From Paludibacteraceae bacterium (GTDB taxonomy: Bacteria > Bacteroidota > Bacteroidia > Bacteroidales > Paludibacteraceae): a DNA stretch of 64,000 nucleotides. The translations under genes were made by a program, and so were the position numbers. The stretch is from positions 912,435 to 976,434 of the forward strand of contig JARLGW010000001.1 in NCBI GenBank assembly GCA_031292565.1. The letters run 5' to 3'. The notes beneath the pieces were generated by a model that saw nothing but the letters and a program-made list of their open reading frames with translations, did not search any database and was not told the DNA's origin. The first letter of the stretch is position 1. Every line of letters starts with the position of its first letter. Of this stretch, positions 19,207 through 28,095 are shown piece by piece.

Positions 19207-20646
19207 TCAGAAACAAGCTTTTACTTCTTCCCTATCGTCGAAATGATGTTTCACATCTCCAATAATTTGATAATCCTCATGGCCTTTGCCTGCCACCAGT
19301 ATTACATCGCCCGGCTGCGCCAAAGCACAAGCTGTTTTTATAGCCTGCCTGCGATCTACAATGGTAATCACCTTTTTCATATCGGTGGTATCCAGCCCGG
19401 CTAGCATATCGTTGATAATATCCTGAGGGTCTTCCTTGCGTGGGTTATCCGACGTGATAATTACTTGTTCGCTGCCGTTAGCAGCTTCTTTAGCCATCAT
19501 GGGGCGTTTGCCCTTGTCGCGGTTACCGCCGCAGCCGGCCACGGTAATCAATCGGCCTGCACCATCACGAATGTCGTTTATGGTATTTATCACGTTGGTT
19601 AGCGCATCCGGGGTATGGGCATAATCCACAATAACGGTGTATCCTTTCGGAGCCCGCAAGGTTTCAAAACGACCGGACACGGAGTGCAACGTGCTTATCA
19701 CACGCAGCACCTCCAATTCGTCCTTACCCAGCAACACGGCTGTACCAAAAACAGCCAATAAATTATATACATTGAATTTCCCGATAAAAGGAACTGCAAT
19801 TTCTTTCCCGTTCATTTCAAGCAACATGCCTTCAAAGGATTCTTCCAAGATTTTGCCTTTAAAATCGGCAATCGTGCGGGTTGAATAGGTTTTCTTCGTT
19901 GCCTTGGTATTTTGCAACATCACCAAGCCGTTTTTGTCGTCGATGTTTGTCAAGGCGAAAGCATCTGCCGAAAGTTCGTCGAAAAAAGCTTTCTTGGCAG
20001 CTATGTAGTTTTCAAACGTTTTATGATAATCAATATGATCGCGGGTGATGTTGGAAAAAATACCTCCATCAAAATCCAATCCCGCTATTCGTTTCTGAAC
20101 AATGGCATGCGAACTTACTTCCATGAAAGCGTATTCGCACCCGGCATCCACCATACGAGCCAAGAGTTGATTTAACTCCAGGGGGTCGGGTGTGGTATGA
20201 GTAGCCTCAACAGCTTCGCCATCCACGTAGTTGCACACGGTGGAAAGCAAACCTGCTTTATGCCCGAACTTGCGGAACATCTCGTATAATAAGGTAGCGG
20301 TGGTTGTTTTTCCGTTTGTACCAGTTACGCCCACCAGTGTCACTTTAGTTGAAGGGAAGCCAAACCAGGCGGAGGCCAACAGAGCCAATGCTTCGGCACT
20401 ATCTTTTACCTGAATAAAAGTTGCCTTTACATCTTTCGGAATTTCTTCACAAACAATAGCCACGGCTCCTTTTTCCACTGCCATAGATATATAATCGTGT
20501 CCGTCGGAACTAGTACCCCTAACGGCTATAAATAAATCGCCGGCAGCAACAGCACGGGAATCAAATTGAATGGATGCTATGTCCAAATCGGTTGCACCCA
20601 CTTGGTTTAGCACCTTTATAGTTTCTAATAATTCATTTAGTTTCAT
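19207..20646 (-). CDS. murE: UDP-N-acetylmuramoyl-L-alanyl-D-glutamate--2,6-diaminopimelate ligase
   Basis: 479 aa; [34 protein letters not shown] (DNPR motif), [10 protein letters not shown]. Confidence 0.95.
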   Translation of the reverse strand: MKLNELLETIKVLNQVGATDLDIASIQFDSRAVAAGDLFIAVRGTSSDGHDYISMAVEKGAVAIVCEEIPKDVKATFIQVKDSAEALALLASAWFGFPSTKVTLVGVTGTNGKTTTATLLYEMFRKFGHKAGLLSTVCNYVDGEAVEATHTTPDPLELNQLLARMVDAGCEYAFMEVSSHAIVQKRIAGLDFDGGIFSNITRDHIDYHKTFENYIAAKKAFFDELSADAFALTNIDDKNGLVMLQNTKATKKTYSTRTIADFKGKILEESFEGMLLEMNGKEIAVPFIGKFNVYNLLAVFGTAVLLGKDELEVLRVISTLHSVSGRFETLRAPKGYTVIVDYAHTPDALTNVINTINDIRDGAGRLITVAGCGGNRDKGKRPMMAKEAANGSEQVIITSDNPRKEDPQDIINDMLAGLDTTDMKKVITIVDRRQAIKTACALAQPGDVILVAGKGHEDYQIIGDVKHHFDDREEVKACF

Positions 20647-20655
20647 AGCTATATA

Positions 20656-22794
20656 TTATTTTAAGGTTAAATTAATAGCCTGTCCTTTTTTTAATGGTAA
20701 CCCTGCTTGTATGGATTGTGCACACACCCGGCCTCTACCTGTTATTGTGGCTTTCAATCCCATCTTTTCCACTAGGAAGAGGGCATCTTTCAATCCCATA
20801 CCTATTACGGAAGGTACTGTTTTGGCTTGATACCGATAGGGCTGAAAACGTACTGTATTGGTAGTATCGGCTTGGGCTGAAACCCAATTAGGAAATTTCG
20901 CGTCGTCAAAGTGAAATTTTAATCCTTTAAGCACAACGGATAAGGCGTTGATATTTCCCGTTGCAATGGCCGGTTGGCGTGTACGCAACGAATCGAATTG
21001 AAATTTATCTATGGTTACAAACGATCTCTTTGCCATGATACGTTCGGCAATTTCTCTAAACACAGGGCCGGCCATGTTTCCTCCCGAAGGAACACCCACC
21101 GGGTTACGGATGAAAACGATGCACGTGTATTGCGGATTTTCATACGGGTAAAATCCACAAAAGGACACTTGATACTTGTATTGGCTGTCGTCCGATTCTT
21201 TTCCGTTATAATCATAACGAGCCGTTCCCGTTTTACCCGCAATGCGCACGTAAGCGGATTTAACTGCCTTTCCGGTTGAATGTTCGGGAGCTTCCACCAC
21301 CTGAAGCATCATATCTTTGATGGTAGCAAGTGTTCGTGGCGAACAAATGGATTTCTTCAATACCTTGGGCTCAAACTCTTTGACTACCTGTCCGTTTCTA
21401 ACTATTTTTTTGATAAAACTAGGTGCTATCATTTCCCCGTTGTTGGCAATGGCGTTGTAAAATGCCAACGTGTAGAGCAACGGCATATTAACGGAATAAC
21501 CAAACGCCATAGATGCCAAATCGGAAGGAGCCCATAACGGATTTTCATGAGGGCCGCGAATAGATGCTTTTACAGCTCCGGGAAAGCCTACATCCATAGG
21601 CATACCTACACCCATTCTACGCAAAGTATTGACATACCGTTGAGGATCATTTTTATAGGCACGGTATATCAGTTTGGACATTCCCACGTTGGACGAACGG
21701 ATTATGGCATCAGCAGCGGTTATTTTTCCATTAGACATTTCGCCCGTGTTATGGTCGGAAATCAACACCTTCTCGTTAAACTGCCATTTACCTTTTCCAC
21801 AATCCACAGTATCAGTTGGTTTCACCAACCCGTCCTCCAGTGCGGCCATCATAGCCGGTATTTTAAATGTGGAACCGGGTTCGAGCCTATAACGAAGCAC
21901 GATACTTTCCGACTCCCGGTAAACGCCCTGATCCTCACGTTTTAAATTCACGCAAGCCTTTACCTGTCCTGTTTTTGTTTCCATCAGCACCACGCAACCC
22001 AAGTCGGCATTCAAAGCCGAGAGCCTTTCGCGCAAAGCTTTCTCGGCAATGTCCTGCATTTCCACGTTAATGGTGCTCATAATGTCGGCTCCATTTTCAG
22101 GCTCCTGATTTGGAACCAAAATATTAGCTCCGGCTTTACGCTCAAAATGAGCTTTGCCCGGCTTACCTCTCAGATATTGATCGTAAGCAGCCTCAATTCC
22201 ATATTTAGCCCCTTTGTTTTTTTCGCCAAACAAATCGCCAATGGTAATGGCTGCTAACGAACCGTATGGCTTGATACGTTTTACTCTTTTTTGAGCAATC
22301 AGCCCGCTACGGATACCCAAGCGAAATAAGGGGAATTCTTTTATCGCCTTATAATCTACATGCGAGATTTTAATTTTATTTATCGGGAAGTTTCTTTGTT
22401 TGGAAATATATCCCTGCATCAAGTAATTGCGATATTCGGTGGGTGTTTTATCCTTGAACTTGGCGGATAAACATAACGCCAACGAATCCAAATTATCCTT
22501 AAAAAGCTTTCCACCTTTGTCTCTCAACGCGGGAGTTTGGAAGTCGATAGATAAAAAATAATCGGGGACGGTGGATGCCATTAGCAAGCCTTCGTCCGAA
22601 TAAATGTTTCCACGGGTAGGCTCTATTTCCAGTTCTCGGTTCACTCTTCGCAAGCTGTCGCTCAAAGCTAGCCAACGTTGCTTTTCGGGATGTTGTATTT
22701 GAATAATCTTGCGTACCACCAAACCAAACCCAATCGCGATAAGAAAATAGATAATCGCGAAACGAATAATATAGGTATTTTTTGATGATGCCAT
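20656..22794 (-). CDS. ftsI: FtsI-like penicillin-binding protein with C-terminal PASTA domain
   Basis: 712 aa; transpeptidase motifs LEPGSTFKIPAMMAAL (SxxK), SSN, AGKTGTAR (KTG); C-terminal TVPSVIGMGLKDALFLVEKMGLKATITGRGRVCAQSIQAGLPLKKGQAINLTLK. Confidence 0.93.
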   Translation of the reverse strand: MASSKNTYIIRFAIIYFLIAIGFGLVVRKIIQIQHPEKQRWLALSDSLRRVNRELEIEPTRGNIYSDEGLLMASTVPDYFLSIDFQTPALRDKGGKLFKDNLDSLALCLSAKFKDKTPTEYRNYLMQGYISKQRNFPINKIKISHVDYKAIKEFPLFRLGIRSGLIAQKRVKRIKPYGSLAAITIGDLFGEKNKGAKYGIEAAYDQYLRGKPGKAHFERKAGANILVPNQEPENGADIMSTINVEMQDIAEKALRERLSALNADLGCVVLMETKTGQVKACVNLKREDQGVYRESESIVLRYRLEPGSTFKIPAMMAALEDGLVKPTDTVDCGKGKWQFNEKVLISDHNTGEMSNGKITAADAIIRSSNVGMSKLIYRAYKNDPQRYVNTLRRMGVGMPMDVGFPGAVKASIRGPHENPLWAPSDLASMAFGYSVNMPLLYTLAFYNAIANNGEMIAPSFIKKIVRNGQVVKEFEPKVLKKSICSPRTLATIKDMMLQVVEAPEHSTGKAVKSAYVRIAGKTGTARYDYNGKESDDSQYKYQVSFCGFYPYENPQYTCIVFIRNPVGVPSGGNMAGPVFREIAERIMAKRSFVTIDKFQFDSLRTRQPAIATGNINALSVVLKGLKFHFDDAKFPNWVSAQADTTNTVRFQPYRYQAKTVPSVIGMGLKDALFLVEKMGLKATITGRGRVCAQSIQAGLPLKKGQAINLTLK

Positions 22795-23171
22795 TATTTT
22801 TCGGGTTTTATAACGATTGAGGGTACGCGCGAAACTTGCAAATCGGGTATGACCGCACTAACAGAATCTTCAATAACCGAACCCCGGCTTTCTTCGGTTA
22901 GTTCGGCGGAAATGCCGAGGAACTCAAATCTTCGGTTTTCAATTTCTTTTACCAGCTCCCGCTGACGGCGCATAGCCGTGTCGCAAGTATATCTGTTTCC
23001 AATATAAATAATACAAAAGGATGCTACCAGAAAGACCAAAATATACTGACGGCGGATGGATTTCCGAACAAGAATATTCCCATCTATCAAATCTTGAAAA
23101 ACGCTTCCTATTTTTGATAAATTCGGATTCGTTTTAATATCATTAATTAATGTAGAAAACTTACCTGCCAT
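22794..23171 (-). CDS. ftsL: FtsL-like cell division protein
   Basis: 125 aa, single TM, position between rsmH and ftsI. Confidence 0.75.
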   Translation of the reverse strand: MAGKFSTLINDIKTNPNLSKIGSVFQDLIDGNILVRKSIRRQYILVFLVASFCIIYIGNRYTCDTAMRRQRELVKEIENRRFEFLGISAELTEESRGSVIEDSVSAVIPDLQVSRVPSIVIKPEK

Positions 23172-23175
23172 CTTT

Positions 23176-24081
23176 TTATTTCTTTTCTGCTATTCTAAGT
23201 TTTGCACTTCGAGAGCGTGGATTTCTAATTACTTCTTCCTCCCCGGCAATCATTGCTTTATTGTTTATCACCCGCAAATCGGTAAGCGGATTGCCATAAA
23301 AATCTTTTTCCAGATTCCCTTCAAAATTGCCGGTCTTCATAAAATTCTTCACCAAGCGGTCTTCCAACGAATGATATGTAAGAACGACCAACCTACCTTG
23401 CGGGTTGAGCACTTCCAACGATTGCTTGAGCAACAAACGCAGGGTTTCCATCTCATTGTTTACTTCTATACGCAAGGCCTGAAAAACACGAGCTATATCT
23501 TTTTTTTCTTTTTCCCTAAAGAAGAAGGGTTGTAGTATTTCCAAAAACTGATTTACCTTAACAATAGGAGTCTCGCTTCGCACGGCACACACGCGGCTGG
23601 CTATTTTCCGTGAGTTTCTGAGCTCACCATATAAATAGAAGACATCCGCTAAACGGCTTTCTTCGTACGTGTTCAATATGGTGGCGGCTGTAAAGGCCGA
23701 TTGCTTATTCATGCGCATATCCAGCTCGCCATCGAACCGGAAGGAAAATCCCCGATCGGCCTGATCGAAATGATGAAAGGAAACACCTAAATCACCCAAT
23801 ATGCCATCCACCTTTTCTATGCCGTGATACTTCAAAAAGTTTTTCAAATACTTGAAATTACTTTTCACAAAGATAAAACGACTGTCGTTCAATCTGTTGA
23901 CATAAGCATCTTCATCTTGATCGAAAGCGATAAGTTTCCCTTTTTCATTTAGTTTGGACAAAATCTCACGCGAATGCCCCCCCCCGCCGAAAGTTACATC
24001 CACATAGATGCCGTCGGGTTTTATATTAAGTCCGTTAATCGTTTCATCCAATAGAGCCGGTATGTGATATACCTCATTCAT
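23176..24081 (-). CDS. rsmH: 16S rRNA (cytosine1402-N4)-methyltransferase
   Basis: 301 aa; YHIPALLDETINGL, DVTFGGGGHSREIL, DLGVSFHHFDQADRGFSFRFDGELDMRM. Confidence 0.96.
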   Translation of the reverse strand: MNEVYHIPALLDETINGLNIKPDGIYVDVTFGGGGHSREILSKLNEKGKLIAFDQDEDAYVNRLNDSRFIFVKSNFKYLKNFLKYHGIEKVDGILGDLGVSFHHFDQADRGFSFRFDGELDMRMNKQSAFTAATILNTYEESRLADVFYLYGELRNSRKIASRVCAVRSETPIVKVNQFLEILQPFFFREKEKKDIARVFQALRIEVNNEMETLRLLLKQSLEVLNPQGRLVVLTYHSLEDRLVKNFMKTGNFEGNLEKDFYGNPLTDLRVINNKAMIAGEEEVIRNPRSRSAKLRIAEKK

Positions 24082-24541
24082 TGCCGGTATCCTTTCTTTT
24101 AGTCATCTTTTCACGTAATAATTTTGCAAAATCGGCAGAAGAGAATTTAGCCGCTTCGTAAGCACCTTTTGCCCATAAGGCAAACCTGTCAACCCCACCT
24201 ACAAATAGCATATCCGATTCGGCACCAATTTGTTGTAAATATTTTTTCTGTATCAACACCCTGCCTTGAGCATCTACCTCCAGCCACTCGGCATCGGAAA
24301 CGAACTGCATCAACAGCATCTGATCCTGCGCGTCCCACTCGTCGAGTTTAGATTTAAAGTCATCAAGTTTAGCATTCCAAACAGCTTCAGGATAAATTAC
24401 CAAACAATTATTATCGGGGTCTTTACGCATTACCACAACATTCCGTTCGGTCAAAGCAAGAAGCTTCCTGTAAGACGCGGGAATAAACACCCGCCCCTTA
24501 ACATCTGCCTTCGCTTCAATATTGCCTATAAATGTTGACAT
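24074..24541 (-). CDS. mraZ: Division/cell wall cluster transcriptional repressor MraZ
   Basis: 155 aa; two SpoVT/AbrB-like halves (DVKGRVFIPASYRKLL, DAQGRVLIQKKYLQQI), first gene of dcw cluster. Confidence 0.93.
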   Translation of the reverse strand: MSTFIGNIEAKADVKGRVFIPASYRKLLALTERNVVVMRKDPDNNCLVIYPEAVWNAKLDDFKSKLDEWDAQDQMLLMQFVSDAEWLEVDAQGRVLIQKKYLQQIGAESDMLFVGGVDRFALWAKGAYEAAKFSSADFAKLLREKMTKRKDTGNE

Positions 24542-24575
24542 ACACTAACTTATTAATTTAGAATAGGTAAAGATA

Positions 24576-24607
24576 CAAAAATAAAATATCCCCCACTTTT
24601 CACCACT
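24576..24607 (-). promoter_or_regulatory. Candidate mraZ promoter with MraZ-box-like direct repeats
   Basis: Minus strand AGTGGTGAAAAGTGGGGGATATTTTATTTTTG: AGTGG repeated with 10-bp period, followed by TATTTTTG (TAnnTTTG). Confidence 0.55.
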
Positions 24608-24886
24608 GAAAATAATTTATCAACAAAAATAAGACATATATTGACATATAATAAACATTTTAACAACAAGTTATCAACATTTAAACAGTTTTTATATCTT
24701 TCTAAATCAATTGTTTAAATAAAATAATTAAAAAGTGGTTAAAAATGGGGATACAAATTGTTTTTGTTAATTTTTTGATTTTAAAAACATCAAAAACAAT
24801 CACTGAAATTTACACTAAAATTTATGGCTCTGTAACCTATAGTTAGATAATTAATTTGTAATTTTGACACATAAAGTTACATATTG

Positions 24887-25696
24887 ATGGCAGAATTAGT
24901 AGATATAGAAAAAGTTATCATGTCAAAAAACGGGGGAAAGCAACCATCTTCCCTTCTAGTTAGGATCCTTAAAAAGATTATACACGAAAAAGAAATAAAT
25001 CAGATATTAACCAATAGCAAGGCTGACAACGGTGTTGACTTCGTAGATGATGTATTAAACGCCTTGGATGTAAAGATAGAAGTAACGGGGTTTGAAAATA
25101 TTGACCCCAACAAAAAATACATTTTTGCTTCGAACCACCCACTTGGAGGGCTCGACGGGATGAGCCTTATAAAAGTGATAGGACGACAATATGACGGGCA
25201 AATTAAATTTATGGCCAACGACTTGCTAATGAATTTAAAACCGCTGCGCAATACCTTTGTACCGATCAACAAGCATGGGGCTCAAGGCCGCACCTTTGCA
25301 GCTGCCGTTACCGAAGCTTTCGACTCTGACAATCAAATACTCATATTTCCAGCCGGAGCCTGTTCGCGTTTTCGGGTTTCTAAAGGTATTTACGACTTGG
25401 AATGGAGCAAAACGTTCGTTAATAAAGCCGTTCAACACCAACGAGACGTTGTTCCCATCCGCTTCAAAGGCCGCAATTCCATCTTTTTTTATGCTTTAGC
25501 CTTTTTTCGGAAGTCAATAGGCATTAAAGTGAATATAGAAATGTTATTTTTGCCGCACGAAATGTTCGGCAACAAACATAAAACCTTTAAAGCTTACATT
25601 GGCAAGCCAATTCCGTGGGAAACCTTTGACAAATCAAAATCCCCTCAAAAATGGGCACAAAAGGTTAAAGAGACTGTTTACAAACTCAGCAAATAG
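24887..25696 (+). CDS. PlsC-like acyltransferase, possible glycine-lipid O-acyltransferase GlsA-like
   Basis: KKYIFASNHPLGGLDGMSLI (HPxxxxD-type acyltransferase motif), ILIFPAGACSRFRVSKGIYDLEWSKTFV; paired with OlsB-like ORF downstream. The ORF track starts at a TTG; ATG at 24887 is preferred. Confidence 0.8.
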   Translation: MAELVDIEKVIMSKNGGKQPSSLLVRILKKIIHEKEINQILTNSKADNGVDFVDDVLNALDVKIEVTGFENIDPNKKYIFASNHPLGGLDGMSLIKVIGRQYDGQIKFMANDLLMNLKPLRNTFVPINKHGAQGRTFAAAVTEAFDSDNQILIFPAGACSRFRVSKGIYDLEWSKTFVNKAVQHQRDVVPIRFKGRNSIFFYALAFFRKSIGIKVNIEMLFLPHEMFGNKHKTFKAYIGKPIPWETFDKSKSPQKWAQKVKETVYKLSK

Positions 25697-25707
25697 AAAA
25701 ACTATAT

Positions 25708-26685
25708 ATGGAAAAGATCATTGATCCGATAGATGTTTCCCTAATAAAACAGGAACTTACACCGGACAAGTTGCTTCGAAAAACTAACAAAGCCAATAAT
25801 GAAATTTATGTTTTCACGGCTCAAGAAGCACCAAACACCATGCAGGAATTAGGCCGTTTGCGCGAAATAGCTTTCAGGGCTGGAGGAGGTGGAACCGGCT
25901 TGACCTGCGACATTGATGAATGCGATGAGATGGAAAATCCTTACAAACAACTTATTGTATGGAACGCTGAAGCAGAAGAAATTATAGGCGGATACCGGTT
26001 TTTTCATGGCAGCGAATTGAAATTCGATTCAAACGGACAACCCATACTATCCACCGCCCACATGTTTAATTTTTCCGATAAATTTATCAAAGAATATCTC
26101 CCTTACACCATAGAATTAGGTCGTTCATTTGTCCGCATCGAATATCAATCAACCAGAGCCGGAGCCAAAGGACTGTTTGCTTTGGATAATCTTTGGGACG
26201 GGCTGGGTGCTATAACCGTAACCTACCCCAACACGAAACATTTCTTCGGTAAAGTTACCATGTATCCAAACTTCGACCCTAGAGGACGCGATTTAATTCT
26301 GGCTTTTTTAAATAAATATTTTCAAGACAAAGAAAATCTGGTAACTCCTTTCCAACCGTTAAAAACAAGTATCTGTAACGAAGAAGCCGGAAAGTTATTT
26401 AATACAGGAGAGTTCAAAGAGGACTACAAAATACTGAATACCGCCGTGCGTGAGTTGGGGTTCAATATACCGCCACTGGTAAATGCCTACATGAGCCTTT
26501 CGTCGTCGATGAAAGTATTTGGAACCGCTATTAACGATGAGTTTGGCGACGTGGAGGAAACGGGCATCCTAATCTCGGTAAATGAAATCGAAAAGGAAAA
26601 ACAAATCCGCTACATCGAAAGCTTTATAAAAGAAGATTCCGGTTTGTTTCAAAAGCTCATCCAAAAGCTGATTAAAAAAGAATAG
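25708..26685 (+). CDS. OlsB-family / hemolysin-like N-acyltransferase (GlsB-like)
   Basis: 325 aa; LGRLREIAFRAGGGGTGLTCDIDECDE, IIGGYRFFHG, TIELGRSFVRIEYQ, typical of the ornithine/glycine-lipid N-acyltransferase-like family. Confidence 0.8.
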   Translation: MEKIIDPIDVSLIKQELTPDKLLRKTNKANNEIYVFTAQEAPNTMQELGRLREIAFRAGGGGTGLTCDIDECDEMENPYKQLIVWNAEAEEIIGGYRFFHGSELKFDSNGQPILSTAHMFNFSDKFIKEYLPYTIELGRSFVRIEYQSTRAGAKGLFALDNLWDGLGAITVTYPNTKHFFGKVTMYPNFDPRGRDLILAFLNKYFQDKENLVTPFQPLKTSICNEEAGKLFNTGEFKEDYKILNTAVRELGFNIPPLVNAYMSLSSSMKVFGTAINDEFGDVEETGILISVNEIEKEKQIRYIESFIKEDSGLFQKLIQKLIKKE

Positions 26686-26693
26686 AACAAAAA

Positions 26694-26764
26694 GATATAG
26701 AACAAGAAAAGCGAAACTATGGATTTACATACGTTTCGCCTTTTTTGTTCGTTCTTGTTCTATC
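26694..26764. terminator. Imperfect bidirectional terminator hairpin
   Basis: ATAGAACAAGAAAAGCGAAAC ... GTTTCGCCTTTTTTGTTCGTTCTTGTTCTAT between convergent genes. Confidence 0.7.
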
Positions 26765-26768
26765 AGGA

Positions 26769-28064
26769 TTAAATACTCATCAAGTAAGTTTTAAACCCGT
26801 TAAAGTCCTTTGTTAACTCTATACTTTGTTTTTTACCTTTCATAAAGGTTTGCAACTTTTCGGGGATAATTACTTTTTCACCGATAATAGTTTCAACAGT
26901 TGCCAGAAATTTGGCCGGATGGGCGGTTTCCAAGAAAACGCCCACCTCGCTGGGTTGAAGGCTTTCTTTCAATGCCTGATAGCCACAAGCTCCATGAGGA
27001 TCGAGCAAATAGCCTGTTTCCTTGTAGCACTGTTCCACCGTATTAGCAATTTCCTCATCCGAGTAGCGGGCTCCGCTAACGTCAGCCCGAAGAGCATCCA
27101 AATCGTTGTTGTACAAATCCAGTACACGAACAAAGTTACTAGGGTCGCCCACGTCCATCGCGTTGGCCAAAGTAGCTACGGATGGTTTTGGATTGTATTC
27201 GCCCGTTTGTAGGTATTTAAAGAATATATCGTTGCTGTTGTTGGACGCGATAAAGCGTTTGATAGGAAGCCCCATGTACTTGCCAAACAGTCCGGCGGTA
27301 ATGTTACCAAAGTTACCACTAGGCACACACATCACCACTTCCCTACCCGGTTCCATGCGTTTCATTTGAGCGTAAGCATAGAAGTAGTAGAATGCTTGTG
27401 GCAAGAAACGAGCCACGTTGATAGAATTTGCCGAAGTCAATTTATGTTTGGCATTCAGTTCTGGATCCATAAAGGCCGATTTCACTAAAGCCTGACAGTC
27501 GTCAAAAGTTCCGTCCACTTCCAAGGCGGTAATATTTTGTCCCAGTGTGGTAAACTGGCATTCCTGTATCGGACTTACTTTACCTTTAGGATAAAGTACA
27601 AATACACGAATTCCTTTCACACCAAGGAAACCGTTGGCCACGGCACTTCCGGTATCACCAGAAGTGGCCACCAACACATTTATTTCCTCCCCTTCTTTGA
27701 GAAAGTAACCTAACAGACGTGCCATGAACCGGGCTCCAACATCTTTAAAAGCCAACGTTGGCCCGTGGAAAAGCTCCAGACTGTATATATTATCTTTTAC
27801 CTTAACGGCGGGGGTATCAAAACTTAATGTTTCGTACACGATATGTTTCAAGGTAGCAGCCTCCACGTCTTCACCAAAAAAGGCATCGGCCACGGTGTAG
27901 GCTATTTCTTGAAACGATAAATTTTCGATAGTGTCAAAAAATGACTGTGGAAGTTTTTTAATCTTCTCCGGCATGAAAAGTCCTTTATCAGAAGCAAGTC
28001 CTTTCACCACTGCCTCTTGAAGATTGGCAATGGGGGCTTTTTTATTCGTGCTGTAATATTTCAT
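26769..28064 (-). CDS. thrC: Threonine synthase
   Basis: MKYYSTNKKAP..., FHGPTLAFKDVGARFMARLL (PLP lysine), ATSGDTGSAVANGFLG. ATG at 28064 preferred over TTG at 28070. Confidence 0.95.
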   Translation of the reverse strand: MKYYSTNKKAPIANLQEAVVKGLASDKGLFMPEKIKKLPQSFFDTIENLSFQEIAYTVADAFFGEDVEAATLKHIVYETLSFDTPAVKVKDNIYSLELFHGPTLAFKDVGARFMARLLGYFLKEGEEINVLVATSGDTGSAVANGFLGVKGIRVFVLYPKGKVSPIQECQFTTLGQNITALEVDGTFDDCQALVKSAFMDPELNAKHKLTSANSINVARFLPQAFYYFYAYAQMKRMEPGREVVMCVPSGNFGNITAGLFGKYMGLPIKRFIASNNSNDIFFKYLQTGEYNPKPSVATLANAMDVGDPSNFVRVLDLYNNDLDALRADVSGARYSDEEIANTVEQCYKETGYLLDPHGACGYQALKESLQPSEVGVFLETAHPAKFLATVETIIGEKVIIPEKLQTFMKGKKQSIELTKDFNGFKTYLMSI

Positions 28065-28095
28065 CTTCAATAATAACTAGAATTAGGGCTATTAA

